A stretch of 64,000 bases of DNA from Elymus sibiricus (taxonomy: Eukaryota > Streptophyta > Magnoliopsida > Poales > Poaceae), in NCBI GenBank assembly GCA_039707655.1, contig CM077665.1:446275531-446339530 (forward strand), given 5' to 3'. Each line of letters starts with the position of its first letter. The first letter of the stretch is position 1. This document shows, piece by piece, positions 45,061 to 57,803 of the stretch. The position numbers and the translations under genes are program-made. The notes under the pieces were generated by a model, which worked only from the letters and a program-made list of their open reading frames with translations, was not told where the DNA came from and did no database searches.

Positions 45061-48000
45061 ATGGACAAGCTGTCTGAGGACGGGCGCGGCGTGTACGCGC
45101 TTCTACGGGTGGATTTCACCGCCGATCTGGATCAGCGCTTCAAGGAGCACGGCGAGAACCTTCTCCAGGCCGTCGACAAGCTGATTCAGGCGAACACGAC
45201 CACGCTCGATGGCCTGCTGTCGGCGCGCGTTGATGGCGTGCGCGACGAGTTCGCTCTCGAGTTCGAGCAAATCCGAGGCGAGCTGCAGAAGGAACCACCG
45301 GGGCGCGTCGAGACTTCGTCGTCCCGATTGGCTGGGAGTGGTCGCGGTGCTGCTTCCTACTCCCTTGGCATCGACCAGGAATACTGGGGGAAGGCGCATA
45401 ATACATATGTCCCTCCTCCGGTCAGAGGTGCGCGTGATTCCAATTTCCCTGCTCGTTTTCCTCCTGGGCGTCATTCGAATTCTCCGGATACTGCTGATGC
45501 GTTCTCATTTGGTGTTCGGGCTGATTTACCTCGTTTCGATGGCGCAAACCCGCGGCTATGGCAATCCCGTTGTGAGGATCAGTTCAAGCTTTGGTGTACT
45601 CCTCAGCACAGATGGGTTTCGTTGGCAACGTCTCAGTTTGAGGGGGCAGCAGCTCGTTGGCTGGAGTCCGCCCAACGCAGATCTCCCCATGCCACCTGGT
45701 CTGAATTTTGCAGCAGTTTGCAGAGTCGTTTCGGCAGAAATCAACACCAGACACTGCTTCGTCAGTTATTTCGCATCTCACAAACTAGTACAGTTGTTGA
45801 TTATGTTGATCGATTTGCTGACTTGTATGACCAGTTATCAGCATATGAGGAGGCTCCTAATCGTTTGCATTACACCACTCGATTCCTGGATGGTATCAAG
45901 CCTGGTGTTCGTGTTGCAGTGGCTCTCCAGAAGCCCAAGGACCTCGACTCAGCATATGATCTGGCTTTGTTGCATGAGGAGCTTGGGGAAGGCATGACAC
46001 CGATCAACACTTCTGCTGGTTTGAGGTCTGGACCATATCCCCTTCCTCTTCCTCCCAAACCTCGTGTTAGTGAGGATAAGCGTCAGTCTGAAACTCAAAA
46101 ACCTGCTTCTTCTGATGATAAATGGTTTGCTCTACGTGCTTATCGCAAATCTAAAGGGCTCTGTTTCGTTTGTGGAGAACGATGGTCTCGGGATCATGTG
46201 TGCAAAGCCACAGTCCAGTTACATATTGTTTAGGAACTCATTGATCATATTCAGTCAGAAGAAGCAACTCCAGTCTCTTGCACTGATCAGGATAATCTGT
46301 CTGTCTGTAGTATGCATTTATCTGCTGCAGCTGTGGGAAAAAAGTCTAATGCACCGACACTGCAGTTGTTGATTGAGGTGCAGGGTATGGAGTTGATATT
46401 CCTGGTTGATTCAGGCAGTACACACTCCTTTATTGATAGTGCTCTGCAACATAGATTGGTTAATGTTCAGAAAAGATCTCCTGTGTCAGTGGCTGTAGCT
46501 GGTGGAGGGAAATTGCAGTGTGATTCTATACTGCAGAAAAGTTTATGGACTTGTGGATCAGTTTAGTTTAGTAGTGATTTTAGATTGCTACCATTGGCCA
46601 GTTATGATGGCATCATTGGGCTTGATTGGCTTGCTCAACACAGTCCCATGCAAATCGATTGGGTGCAGAAGTGGATGTCCTTTCCTTATCAAGGAAGGAC
46701 AGTGACATTGCAGGGACTGTTGCCTGAGGATGTTGCTGTTACAGTGTTTTCTGTTTCTCTGTTGAGGCCTGTTGAGGAACAGATAAAACATTCAGAATTG
46801 CAAGTACTACTGGATAAGCATGCTATAGTGTTTGAAACTCCCACCACATTACCACCAAGAAGATTTAAGGATCATACTATTCCTTTGATTCCAGGGGCCA
46901 GACCAGTATCTGTTAGACCCTATAGAATTGCTCCACATTTGAAGGATGAGCTAGAGAAACAGATTAAGGAAATGTTGGCCTCAGGAATGATCAGCCACAG
47001 CAATAGTGCTTTCTCTTCCCCTGTTTTGTTAGTTAAAAAGAAAGAAGAAGGGGCTTGGAGGTTGGTGATTGATTATCGACAACTCAATGCTATTACAGTG
47101 AAAAGTAAGTATCCAGTGCCTGTAATAGATGAACTTCTGGATGAACTGGCAGGAGCTTGTTGGTTTTCCAAACTTGATCTAAAAGCTGGATACCATCAGA
47201 TTAGATTAGCACCTGGAGAAGAGTATAAAACAGCTTTTTAGACCCACAATGGACACTATGAATTTAATGTGATGGCCATGGGTTTGACAGGAGCACCAAG
47301 TACATTCCAAGGATCAATGAATTATGATCTATCACCTGTTTTGAGGAAGTGTGCCTTGGTATTCTTTGATGATATTTTGGTATTCAGCAAAACACTAGAA
47401 GACCATTGGGACCATTTGGATGAGGTGTTGTCTATATTACACAGAGAACAATGGAGAGTTAAGATGTCTAAATGTGAATTTGCTCAGCCTAAAATAGCTT
47501 ATCTGGGACTTGTTATTTCTGCAGAAGGTGTTTCTACTAACCCTGACAAAATGGTGGTTGTTCAGCAATGGCCTGTTCCCAAGAATGTCAAAGAAGTGAG
47601 GGGTTTCCTTGGTTTGAGTGGGTATTACAGGAAATTCATTCAGCATTATGGCATAATTGCAAGGCCACTGACAGATCTACTCAAGAAGGGAATTCCTTTT
47701 GTGTGGACTAGTGTAACAGAAGAAGCTTTTGTCACACTCAAACAAGCATTGGTGTCTGCTCCTGTTTTGGCATTGCCTGATTTCACTAAACCTTTTATGA
47801 TAGAAACTGATGCTTGTGAATATGGTGTTGGTGCAGTGTTAATGCAACAGGGACATCCACTGGCTTTTGTTAGCAAGACTTTGGGTCCAAAGAACAGAGC
47901 TCTGTCAGTCTATGAGAAGGAGTATTTGGCTATATTGTTAGCACTGGATAAGTGGAGACCTTACTTGCAAGTGCAACAGTTTATCATCAAAACAGACCAG

Positions 48001-49836
48001 AGAAGTTTGGCTCATCTGCAGGATCAGAGATTGCACACAGTTTGGCAACAGAAATGTCTTACTAAGTTGCTAGGATTGAATTATGAAATTCAATATAAAC
48101 AAGGCAAAGAAAATAGTGCGGCTGATGCTTTGTCTAGAAGGCCTCTTGACAATGCTCAAATCTTTTCAATATCCAGTAATCAACCCACTTGGTTAGCTGA
48201 AATCATAGCTAGTTATCAGCAAGATGAAAAGTCTTTAGCACTCTTGCATCAGTTAGCTATTCAGCCAGCTTCCAAACCACCATACAGTTTGGTTAATGGG
48301 TTATTGAGGTACAAGCAAAGTATCTGGATTGGTCCTGTCCCTGAACTACATCAGAATTTTTTTTCTGCTTTCCATGATAGTCCCTTGGGTGGGCATTCAG
48401 GATATCCAGTTACATACAAAAGAATTCATGCTTTGTTTTCTTGGTCTGGTATGAAAAAGTTTATCTTAGCTCAGGTTCAGTCCTGTTTGATCTGTCAGAA
48501 AGCTAAACCTGAAAGAGTTTCATATCCTGGACTGCTATCACCCTTACCAGTACCATAGAAAGCTTGGGACACTGTTTCTATGGATTTTATTAGTGGGCTT
48601 CCTCAATCTTCCCAATATAACTGTATTCTGGTGGTGATTGATAAGTTCTCCAAGTATGGCCACTTTATTCCCCTGAGGCATCCTTTCAATGCTCAGAAAG
48701 TAGCTGAGGTGTTTTTGGATAATATTTACAAATTACATGGTATGCCCAGTGTTATTATTTCTGATCGAGATCCACTCTTCACTAGTAACTTTTGGAAAAT
48801 GTTGATCACAAAGACTGGGACTCAACTGAATATGAGCACAGCAAACCATCCAGAGACAGATGACCAGACTGAGAGGGTCAACCAGCAGGTGGAGTGTTAT
48901 CTAAGATGTTTTATCAGTGCTCAGCCTCACAAGTGGAGTAAATGGTTGTCCTTGTGTGAATTTTGGTACAATTCTAACTGGCATTCTGCTTTAGGGAAGT
49001 CTCCATTTGAAGTACTTTATGGATACACTCCAAGATACTTTGGCATTAGTGAGTCTGATACAATTGCTCCCATGGAGATGCAGGAGTGGTTACAATCTCA
49101 TCAGACAATCACAGAAACAGCTAGGCAACACTTATTGCGGGCCCAACAACGAATGAAAAGTCAAGCTGACAAGAAGAGAACTGAGAGAAGTTTTGAGGTT
49201 GGAGATCAGGTGTTTCTTAAGCTTCAGCCGTATGCTCAGTTGTCTCTCTATTCCAGAACTAATCACAAACTTGCTTTCAAGTTTTATGGTCTGTTTAATA
49301 TCCTGGAGAAGATTGGAGACCGAGCGTACAAGTTGGAATTACCTGCAACTAGCCGATTACATCCGGTGTTTCATGTGTCCCAGCTGAAACGGTTCTTGCC
49401 TCGAGAAACTGTTGTCAATCAGACATTACCTACAGTTCAGGCTGCACTTCAGGTGCCAGTCAAGATCTTGCAACACATGGCATGACAAAAAGGCGCACGC
49501 ACTGTTGTCCAGCGATTGGTTCAGTGGTCTGATTCTTCACCAGTTGATGCTACTTGGGAGGATTTGGAATTTCTGAAGCAGCAATTTCCCCGTGCTCCGG
49601 CTTGGGGTCAAGACGCTTCTCAAGGAGGGGGGAATGTCAGCAGCACCAACGGGCAGGAAGGAGTAACTGAAGACCAAGGAACGGCAACCACAGGCAATGC
49701 TACTGTTTCCTTTCCGACAAGCGACGAAATGCCGACGGCTCGCGACAAAATGCCGACGGCTCGTGGGCCTGCGGCGCGTCCCACTCGAAACAAGACGAAG
49801 CCCAGCTGGAACTCTGGCCCAGAGTGTACCCAATAG
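45061..49836 (+). pseudogene. Reina-like gag-pol, one frame with five premature stops
   Basis: From MDKLSEDGRG at 45061 the whole gag-pol stays in one frame to 49836 with no indel that shifts it. Gag ends with the knuckle CFVCGERWSRDHVC. Protease has LVDSGSTHSFID (46405-46440). RT has YHQIRLAPGEEYKTAF and FFDDILVF. RNase H has ETDACEYGVGAVLMQQGHPL. Integrase has DFISGLP, SDRDPLFTSNFW and TERVNQQVE, with DDQ where DGQ is usual. A chromodomain (QWSDSSPVDATWEDLEFL) follows. Stops at 46231, 46564, 47239 and 48556 (TAG) and 49483 (TGA) fall where Gln or Arg codons are expected. The final stop at 49834-49836 is inside the 3' LTR. It is inactive as a protein source unless stops are read through. Confidence 0.92.
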
Positions 49837-50006
49837 TTTAAATACCTGTGTAATGTTCCTTTCGAACTGGCTTGGACTGGATGACGGCTTCGGCCGAGCT
49901 GTAATCGACTTGTATCCGCGAGAGGAGGAAGAACACCTACGCCACTCGATTCCCCATTTCGCCATGAACCCTAGCTTCTACTCCTAGATCGACCGCTACC
50001 CTTACA
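49635..50006 (+). repeat. 3' LTR of Reina-like element copy 2
   Basis: 372 bp, preceded by the purine tract and followed by the TSD CTCCG. The first 202 bp continue the gag-pol reading frame. Confidence 0.92.
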
Positions 50007-50999
50007 CTCCGGTATGCCCACGCAATCTACTTAGGATCAAGCCAACCAGCCTCCGGAAAATCATCTTCTCCGAAGCCCCCACCTCTAGCAGCTGCATCCT
50101 CACCGCCATCGCTTACACGCGGTCCCACGTCGCGCTGTGCAAAGTTGGCGGCCACGAGAGTGGGTGGATAGCAAAACATATGCAAGGAAGGATGGTTAGC
50201 GACATCGCGTTTTGTAATGGCGAGCTCTATGGCCTCGTGGGTAGCGACGAAGAGCTGGTCAAGTTTGAAATCGACATGGAACGAGACGGCACGCCGGTCA
50301 TCACATCCAGTCACCCCCTGGCTATCGAAAGGCGCCACGGTCCCACGGATAAGGATGATCCCATGGCGTACTGTGCCCACATCTTCGAGCTACACGGCAA
50401 GCCATCAATGGCCATACAGACCCGGTGGTTGCCCAACCGTGAGCCTTTCTTCAAGATCTTCACGCTTGTCGATACTAATAAAGTTGAGGCTTACAAATAC
50501 AAGTGGGCAGAAGTGGTGAATTTTCACGAGCACGCCTTGTTCTTGGGGCCAAATTGGTCTAAGGCGGTGCATGTGGAGGTAGGCTAGCATCATGGTTTGG
50601 AGAAAAACCATATCTACTACGGTGCACAAATCTTATATGGAACAAACGAGTTACCGGATGATATTGTGTACTCCATGAAAATAAATGATGACGAGCACGT
50701 GTATTGCAGAAAAGACCAAAGTGTCGGCGATAGTGTGGACAGGATAGGATATCACATGGGGGGGTTTATCTATTCTCACATGTGGCTTTACCCTTTGAAT
50801 TTGTAGCAACGTATTAGTTAGTCAAGGAAATATATACACCCTAGTAACTATACAACATTCAATTGTAGTTAATATTATGTAGTTTTTGTTTTATATTACA
50901 AAAGAGCGGTGATGGTATGTCTCTCTCCCTCTCAGACCGCCTCCCAAGTCTCATACTATTATGTCCCACAAATCTTCCTAGGCCGCAACTCTTTTAAAT

Positions 51000-51836
51000 T
51001 TACATGTGTCATTGGACACTGTAAAGATCATTGATTATTTACAAACATGATTAGTAAAACATCATTCGGTGTCTTTGACACCAATGATTAGATGCTAGCT
51101 TTGTCTAAAACTTAGTAGATTTATCATATCTGCGTTGTTGTTTATGTTGTGGAGTAAACGCCTCACTTTTTCTTCCTTGCATCTACACCCACACCGCCTT
51201 CTTCTCAATACAATCATCGTGAATCAAACCACCACAATTATTTGTTATTATAGTTTTTCATTTGAACTTTTTGTGTGGTGGTAAGCGGTGCATGTTAACT
51301 ACATATAAGGTTTCGCTCAATTCACTAGAGTTTGGGGATGGATTGAGAGTACAAGGATACAAGCACAAGTGTGCAGAAATTGAAAGCAATATGATGAAGA
51401 AAGATTGAGAGCCGGAGTTGGCAGAGGAAGCTGCCATGCCGTTTCGTCCATATCCAACTAGAATGTATTGGTCGCTGCCTTCGGTGAGTATTTGTGGCGG
51501 TCCTCCCGTGCTTGCAATTAGGTTGAGCCCATTGACAAAGCAAACACCAACCTAGTAGGGGTCCAGGATAGGCTCCTTAACACTCCTCCCTCCTTGAATT
51601 TTGGCTTGACCTCAATTCGACGCCGTCCCCTTGATCAGGGCCGGGCACATGGGTGTGCTGGGTGTGCGGCCCGTACATGTTCCATAAATTTGGGGGCCCA
51701 AATTTGTATAGGCTTAGTATGTATATTTTTAAAAAAATATATAGTTTCACTGGGTCGCTGGGTGCTTGGCTTGTGGACGTTGGTGTCCCGCGACGCGCGC
51801 CAGCCAACATGCCACTGCCGGAGTCAGGGAAGATCC
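51000..51836. other. Unassigned intergenic sequence
   Basis: No gene or complete element recognised. 51600-51830 contains small ORFs on both strands (a Cys-rich peptide and others), but no conserved motif. Confidence 0.3.
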
Positions 51837-51966
51837 TGTTAGGAAGTATAAGTATTGGAATAGGAGTCCTTATTAGTCCATTTTTACTTTCCTTACACCT
51901 CAATTCATGGGTAATATATATATATGCCCCTTGGGCCTTCAATAGAGATACTTTGCTTTTCTAACA
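51837..51966 (+). mobile_element. Short LTR (130 bp) with primer-binding site, truncated element
   Basis: TGTTAGGAAGTATAAG to TTTTCTAACA, with terminal TGTTAG/CTAACA, followed directly by TGGTATTAGATC (51967-51978), a primer-binding-like sequence. The internal part is cut at 52097 by the next LTR. The LTR size suggests a TRIM-like or short-LTR copia element; no second LTR is in the window. Confidence 0.6.
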
Positions 51967-52097
51967 TGGTATTAGATCTTAGACTATTTTTTTAGCACGT
52001 GCAACTCATGCTTTTCGATCCAATTCGCGCGATCGGCGCTTCTTCTATTGCACGGTCATCGCTGCTTTTCATTACCGCATGTTCACGTGATGCTTCT

Positions 52098-53988
52098 ATT
52101 GGAAATATGCCCTAGAGGCAATAATAAAGTGGTTATTATCATATTTCCTTGTTCATGATAATCGTTTATTATCCATGCTAGAATTGTATTGACCGGAAAC
52201 TAAAATACATGTGTGGATATATAAACAACACCATGTCCCTAGTGAGCCTCTACTAGACTAGCTCGTTGATCAAAGATGGTTAAGGTTTCCTAACCATTGA
52301 CATGAGTTGTCATTTGATAACTGGATCACATCATTAGGAGAATGATGTGATGGACAAAGACCCAAATCGTAAGCATAGCATTTGATCATATCGCTAAGTT
52401 TATTGCTACAGCTTTCTTCATGTAAAGTGTCTATTCCTAAGACCATGAGATCATGCAACTCCCTGACACCGGTGGAATGCCTTGTGTGTATCAAACATCA
52501 CTTCGTAACTGGGTGATCATAAAGAGGCATTACACGTATCTCCGAGGGTGTCTGTTGGGTTGGCATGGATCGAGACTGGGATTTGTCACTCCGTTTGACG
52601 GAGAGGTAGCTTTGGGCCCTCTCGGTAATACAACATCACAAGAAGCTTGCAAGCAATGTGACTAAGGAGTTAGTCACGTGATCTTGTATTACGTAACGGG
52701 TAAAGAGACTTGCCGGTAACGAGATTGAACTAGGTATGGAGATACCGACGATCGAATCTCGGGCAAGTAGCATACCGATGGACAAAGGGAACCGCATACG
52801 GGATTGATTGAATCCTTGACATCGTGGTTCGACCGATAAAGATCTTCATGGAATATGTAGGAACCAATATGGGCATCCAGTTCCCGCTATTGGTTATTGA
52901 TAGGAGAGGTGTCTCGGTCATGTCAACATGATTCTCGAACCCATAGGGTCCGCATGCTTAATGTTCGATGACGATATGGTATTAATGTGTTATATGTATT
53001 GGCGACCGAATGTTTATTGGAGTCCCGGATGAGATCCCAGACGTGACGAGAAGCTTCGGAATGGTCCGGAGGTGAAGATTCATATATGGGAAGTTGGTAT
53101 TCGGGTTTCGGAATAGTTTCGGGATTTATCGGATTTCGTCGAGAATGCCGGAAGGGGTTTCGAGGGTCCACCGGGGGGTCCACCTGCCCCGGAGGGCCCC
53201 ATGGGCTGATAAGGGTGGCGCGCCAGCACCTGGTGGGCTGGGCGCCCCCAACTCCCAAGGGCCCATGCGGCCAAGGGTGGAAACCTTAGGGTGGTCGCCG
53301 CCCCCCTTACCTTGGGGGCCAAGGCAGCCCCCTAGGGCGCCACCACCAACCCTAGGGGAAACCCTAGGGGCGGCCGGCCTCCCCCCTTCCCCCTATATAT
53401 ATGAGAGGAGAGGTAGGGCAGCCGCACCTCAAGTCTTCCCGCCGCCCTCCCTCTCTCTCTAGATCGTTTTTTCCTCAAAGTCGCATCGCGACAGCGCTTG
53501 GCGAGCCCTGCTGAGATCGCTCCACCACCACCGCCACCACGCCACCGTGCTACCGGAGAACTCATCTACTACTCCGCCCTCGCTCGTTGGATCGAGGAGG
53601 CGGATACGTCATCGAGCTGCACGTGTGCTTAATGCGAAGGTGCCGTCCGTTCGGCACTGGATCGGGACGGATCGCAATTGGATCGTGAAGACGTACGACT
53701 ACATGAACCGCATTTCTAAACGCTTCCGCTTAGCGATCTACAAGGGTATGTAGATGCACTCCCCCTCTCATAGCTATACATCTCCATGGATAGATCTTGC
53801 GTGTGCATAGGAAAAAAATTATTTCCCATGCAACGTTCCCCAACAAATGCATCATGAGCTAGGTCTATGCGTAGATGTTATGCACGAGTAGAACACAAAG
53901 AAGTTGTGGGTGTTGATGTTCAGATTTCTTACCTCCTTAGTCTTATTTTGATTCGACGGTATTGTGCGATGAAGCGGCTCGGACCAAC
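52098..53988 (+). mobile_element. Angela/WIS-type LTR plus start of internal region, truncated
   Basis: The LTR 52098-53845 (1748 bp) begins TATTGGAAATATGCCCTAGA (TG altered to TA) and ends GTTCCCCAACA. It is clearly homologous to the LTRs at 27566 and 34736 but diverged, and it lacks the AGCGGTACTACCGCT array. A TATATATAT box lies near 53393-53401. Internal sequence with ATGCATCATGAGC (53847-53859) continues to about 53988 and then stops at the SIRE-type element. No coding region remains. Confidence 0.85.
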
Positions 53989-55624
53989 CTAAAATCACAA
54001 CTTCTCCCTAGGTGTTTTTGGTAATTAATAACCACATCTATTTCATTGGACTAATGTTTCCACTAAGTGTATCTGAGGAAAAAGTTCAATGATGGGTTGA
54101 CTAAAAGATTGTGTGGAGTACGTCCCCAAGGAAAGGAAGGAATAGGATTGGCCATGCTTCAAGATCAAGGACTCTACATTTTATATTTTGTGAGAAATTA
54201 CTTTGACTCCATAGGAAAGTCAATACTATTAAAAGGGGATGAGGTAAATATGATGATCTGGTTGCTCAAATGCTTAGAGGTAGCCACCAAAAATACTCAC
54301 CCACTTTCCCACACATATCCTCCATCCAAAGCCTAAAGTAAAAATTCGGTGCCACCAATATTCCCATTCAGATCCACCGAGTTTATCCAAGACAGAAGCC
54401 AAACCAAACCCTAGCATCTCAGTACTACCAGCTTTTCTTTCGGTGCCACCGAAATCAGTGACCAACTTCCTGGTTAGCCGTGAGATTCGGTCCCACCGAG
54501 TTTGAGGAATCGGTACCATTGAGAAGTTGGACCAACTTTTTGTTAGCCCATTTCTTGAAATCGGTCCCACCGAGTTTGAGGAATCGGTCTCACCGAGATT
54601 TGGTAACTGCCTAGGTCACCCATATCGGTACCACCGAGATTCATATATCGGTCTCACCGAAAACGCCAAAGTTGCCACATTTTGAACTAGTCGGTGTCAC
54701 CGAGTTTCTACTTCGGTTTCACCGAGTTGGGCAATAATGTTGTAACGGTTGGATTTTTGGAGATGCCTATATATACCCCTCCACCACCATTCACTCAAAA
54801 GAGAAGCACTCAAAACATACACCCACTTACCATATCCAATTTTCTGAGAGAGAACCACCTACCCTTGTGTTGAGGTCAAGATCATCCACTCCAACCATAT
54901 GGATCTTGATTTCTAGCCTCCCCAAGTTGCTTTCCATCCAATCAATCTCTTCTACCCATGCCAAACCTGTGAGAGAGCGATTGAGTGTTGAGGAGACTAT
55001 CTTTTGAAGCACAAGAGCAAGGAGTTCATCATACTACCACATCTATTACCTTTTGGAGGGTGGTGCCTCCTAGATTGGTTAGGTGTCACTTGGGAGCCTC
55101 CTTTGTGATTGTGGAGTTGAACCAAGAGTTTGTAAGGGCAAGGAGATCGCCTACTTCGTGAAGATCTACCCCGAGTAAGTCTAGTCCTCCATGGACGTAG
55201 GCCATCATGGAATAAACGAGGTTGCTACTTCGTGGACCCTTCGTGGGTGGAGCCCTCCGTGGACTCTCGCGACCATTACCCTTCGTGGGTTGAAGTTTCC
55301 ATAAATGTGGATGTACGATAGCACCACCTATCGGAACCACGGGAAAAAATCTCCGCGTCTCCAAATTGCGTTTGATCCTCCAATCCCTAACCTCTTACAT
55401 TTGCATGTCTTTACTTTCCGCTGCTATACTCTTAGACTTGCATGTGTAGGGTGAACTTGACTTGCTACAATTGCTAAAATCTGCCCACAACTAAAATTGG
55501 GAAAAAGGTTAGATTTTTATTTGGTCAAGTAGTCTAATCACCCCCCCTCTAGACATACTTTCGATCCTACAAGTGGTATCAGAGCTTTGGTCTCCATTGA
55601 ATTGGTCTCACAACCTAGGAGAGT

Positions 55625-57803
55625 ATGACATCTAGTGAGGGAAATTATCACCGTAGAGGTCCATATTTTGATGGTACAAACTTTGCTAGTTGGAAGCATA
55701 AGATGAAAATGCATATTCTTGGCCATAACCCCGTCGTATGGGTTGTTGTTCGTGTTGGCTTGCAAGGTGAATTATTTGGTGATGGAAAGGGATAGGATCA
55801 TGAAGCGACCGCGGAAGAATTGAAGATGTTGCAATACAACGCTCAAGCATGTGACATTCTATTCAACTGCCTATGCCCCGAAGAGTTCAACAAGATTAGC
55901 CATCTTGAGAATGCAAAGGAAATTTGGGATACTGTGGTTGATATGCACGAAGGTACCGAATCTGTCAGGGAATCTAAGTTGGATGTGCTACAAATTCAAC
56001 TTGACAAGTTCAAAATTAAGGATGGTGAAGGAGTCGCGGAAATGTACTCTAGGCTTGCTCTCATCACCAATGAGATTGCCGTCTTAGGAAGCGAAGAAAT
56101 GACCGACAAATTCATCATCAAGAAGATCCTTAGGGCCTTGGATGGAAAGTACGACACCGTGTGCACATTGATCCAAATGATGCCAAACTACAAAGATCTC
56201 AAGCCTACGGAAGTCATTGGAAGGATTGTTGCTCATGACATGTCACTCAAGGACAAAGAAGAACTTCACACCAAGTCAAGCGGTGCTTAAAAAGCTAAAA
56301 GTGACACTCCTGCTACATCAAGTGATAACCTTGTAACCAATGAAGAGTTAAGCCTCATGGTCAAGAAATTAAACAAGTTCTACAAGAGTAGAGGCAAAGA
56401 AAGAAGCTCCAATTCAAGATATGAAGAGAAGCGTTCATCTAGTCGTGACCGGAATTGTTACAATTGTGGAAGGTCCGGACACTACTCCAATGAGTGCATG
56501 GCCCCCCACACAAGAAGAGAAGAGTCACCTAGAAGAAAAAGCTCAAGAGATGAGTCACCTCGAAGAGGGAGAAGGGGTAGAGATGATCGTTATGAACGAA
56601 GACCCTCAAGGAGAAGTAGGGACTCGGAAAAGAAGGACAAGTACACCAAGAGCTACACAAGAAGAAGACATCAAGCTCATGTTGGTGAATGGGTTTTCGG
56701 CTCCGAATCCAACAATGACTCCGAGAGAAGCTACCACTTCGACTCCGACTATAGTCAAGATGAAGGTGTTGCCGGACTTGCACTCGTTTCCTCCAACTCC
56801 TACGACATATTTGATTCACCAAATGAAGGGAGTGGAAGTTGCTTCATGGCTAAAGGCCCCAAGGTATCACACCCCGAATACATTGACTTCAATAGTGATG
56901 AGGATGACTTGGAGATGATGACTTGCTATTTGACAAAACTAGTGATATTAGTCAAAATGAGCTAGATAATGATCATGCTAGTCAAGATAAGTTGAGTGAT
57001 GATGATAAGAAGGAAATAGAGCGACTAACTAAAGAATTAAACACTCTTAAGTTAGCCCATGAATCTACTCTAGAATATCATAGAGAGCTTGTAAGAACTC
57101 ATGAGAAGCTACGCTTCGAGAAGCTCAATTTGGGGCAAGAACATGAGTTTCTTAAAGCGATCAATGATGATCTCCGAAAGAAGACTTCTTCTTATCTAGC
57201 CAAACGACTACTCTTGTCTACATTTATTCCACAAGTTAAGACTAAGCAATCTAGTAACAAAGGCAAGAAAAAGGTTCTTCAACTAGTAGTAATAAAAATG
57301 ATAAATCTAATGATATTGCTTCTAGTAGTTCTATTGATTCCACTAATGATTCTCTTAGCCAAGTTACACTTGAGCAAGAAAATGATCTATTGAAAGGGAT
57401 TATAGAAAAGGGTATCTACAAAAGTCTTGCCGGATGTAAGCAATTCGAGGAGATTGTACGCAAGCATGGGGGATACCGGAAGAACCAAGGCATTGGCTAC
57501 TTCAACACCAATGGAGTTGAATGGGAAGAAGGTCAATACCCCAAGCCGAAGTTTGTTCCTCAAAAGGAGAAGTATGAACATACTCTCCCCAAGGGAACAA
57601 AAGCTCAAGATGACCTTCCACCACAAGACCACAAGCTCAAGGGCAAGGACAAGCTTCAAGAGGAGATTGACACATTTGAAGATGAGTCCCAAGCTTTGGT
57701 CAAGTGGGTTCCCAAGGCTACTCCAAGCTCTACTTCAACTAGTGCTACTTTAACTCCAAGGATTCCCATCAACTTGATGTGGGTCCTCAAGAAGAAGAAC
57801 TAG
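55625..57803 (+). pseudogene. SIRE-type gag, degenerate
   Basis: Starts MTSSEGNYHRRGPYFDGTNF at 55625, followed by a typical copia gag helical region. The zinc knuckle CYNCGRSGHYSNEC lies near 56456-56497, followed by an Arg/Ser-rich segment (SPRRGRRGRDDRY) and a coiled-coil (KKEIERLTKELNTLKLAHES). It has TAG at 55793-55795, TAA at 56288-56290, and frame changes near 56930 and 57280. The part from 57390 (KSLAGCKQFEEIVRKHGGY) is in a third frame. SIRE-lineage gags are long like this. No protein can be made from it. Confidence 0.75.

Larger units (their letters stand above)
44607..50006 (+). mobile_element. Full-length Ty3/gypsy chromovirus, Reina-like, copy 2
   Basis: A 5400-bp element has TSD CTCCG (44602-44606 and 50007-50011), 5' LTR 44607-44978 and 3' LTR 49635-50006, 372 bp each. 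A primer-binding site TGGTATCAGA lies at 44981-44990 and a purine tract AAGGAGGGGGGAA at 49622-49634. By eye the LTRs differ at 15 positions (13 transitions), about 4%. With the commonly used grass rate of 1.3e-8 per site per year this is of the order of 1.5 million years. Short LTRs, gag-PR-RT-RH-IN order and a C-terminal chromodomain fit the Reina lineage. Confidence 0.92.
44217..50806 (+). pseudogene. F-box/DUF295 gene copy B, split by a retrotransposon
   Basis: The 5' half (44217-44606) encodes the F-box and the first 130 residues. The 3' half resumes at 50012 after the TSD. Between them is a complete LTR element. Joining the halves restores the frame of copy A, but at 50585-50587 the codon corresponding to CAG (Gln) in copy A is TAG, leaving the last 73 or so codons unread. 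There is also a one-codon deletion near 50246 (DEE against DDEE in copy A). The gene ends at 50804-50806. Truncated F-box-only transcripts reading into the LTR are possible, ending at the TAA near 44640. Confidence 0.92.
43808..50999 (+). repeat. Segmental duplication, copy B
   Basis: Matches 20555-23882 in the same orientation after removing insertions. Copy B lacks the retroelement and Stowaway of copy A, and contains the LTR retrotransposon at 44607-50006. About 57 extra bp at 43873-43929 include GTGGTTGGATGGTTAGAGGG, which looks like a tRNA-like SINE fragment. Confidence 0.9.
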
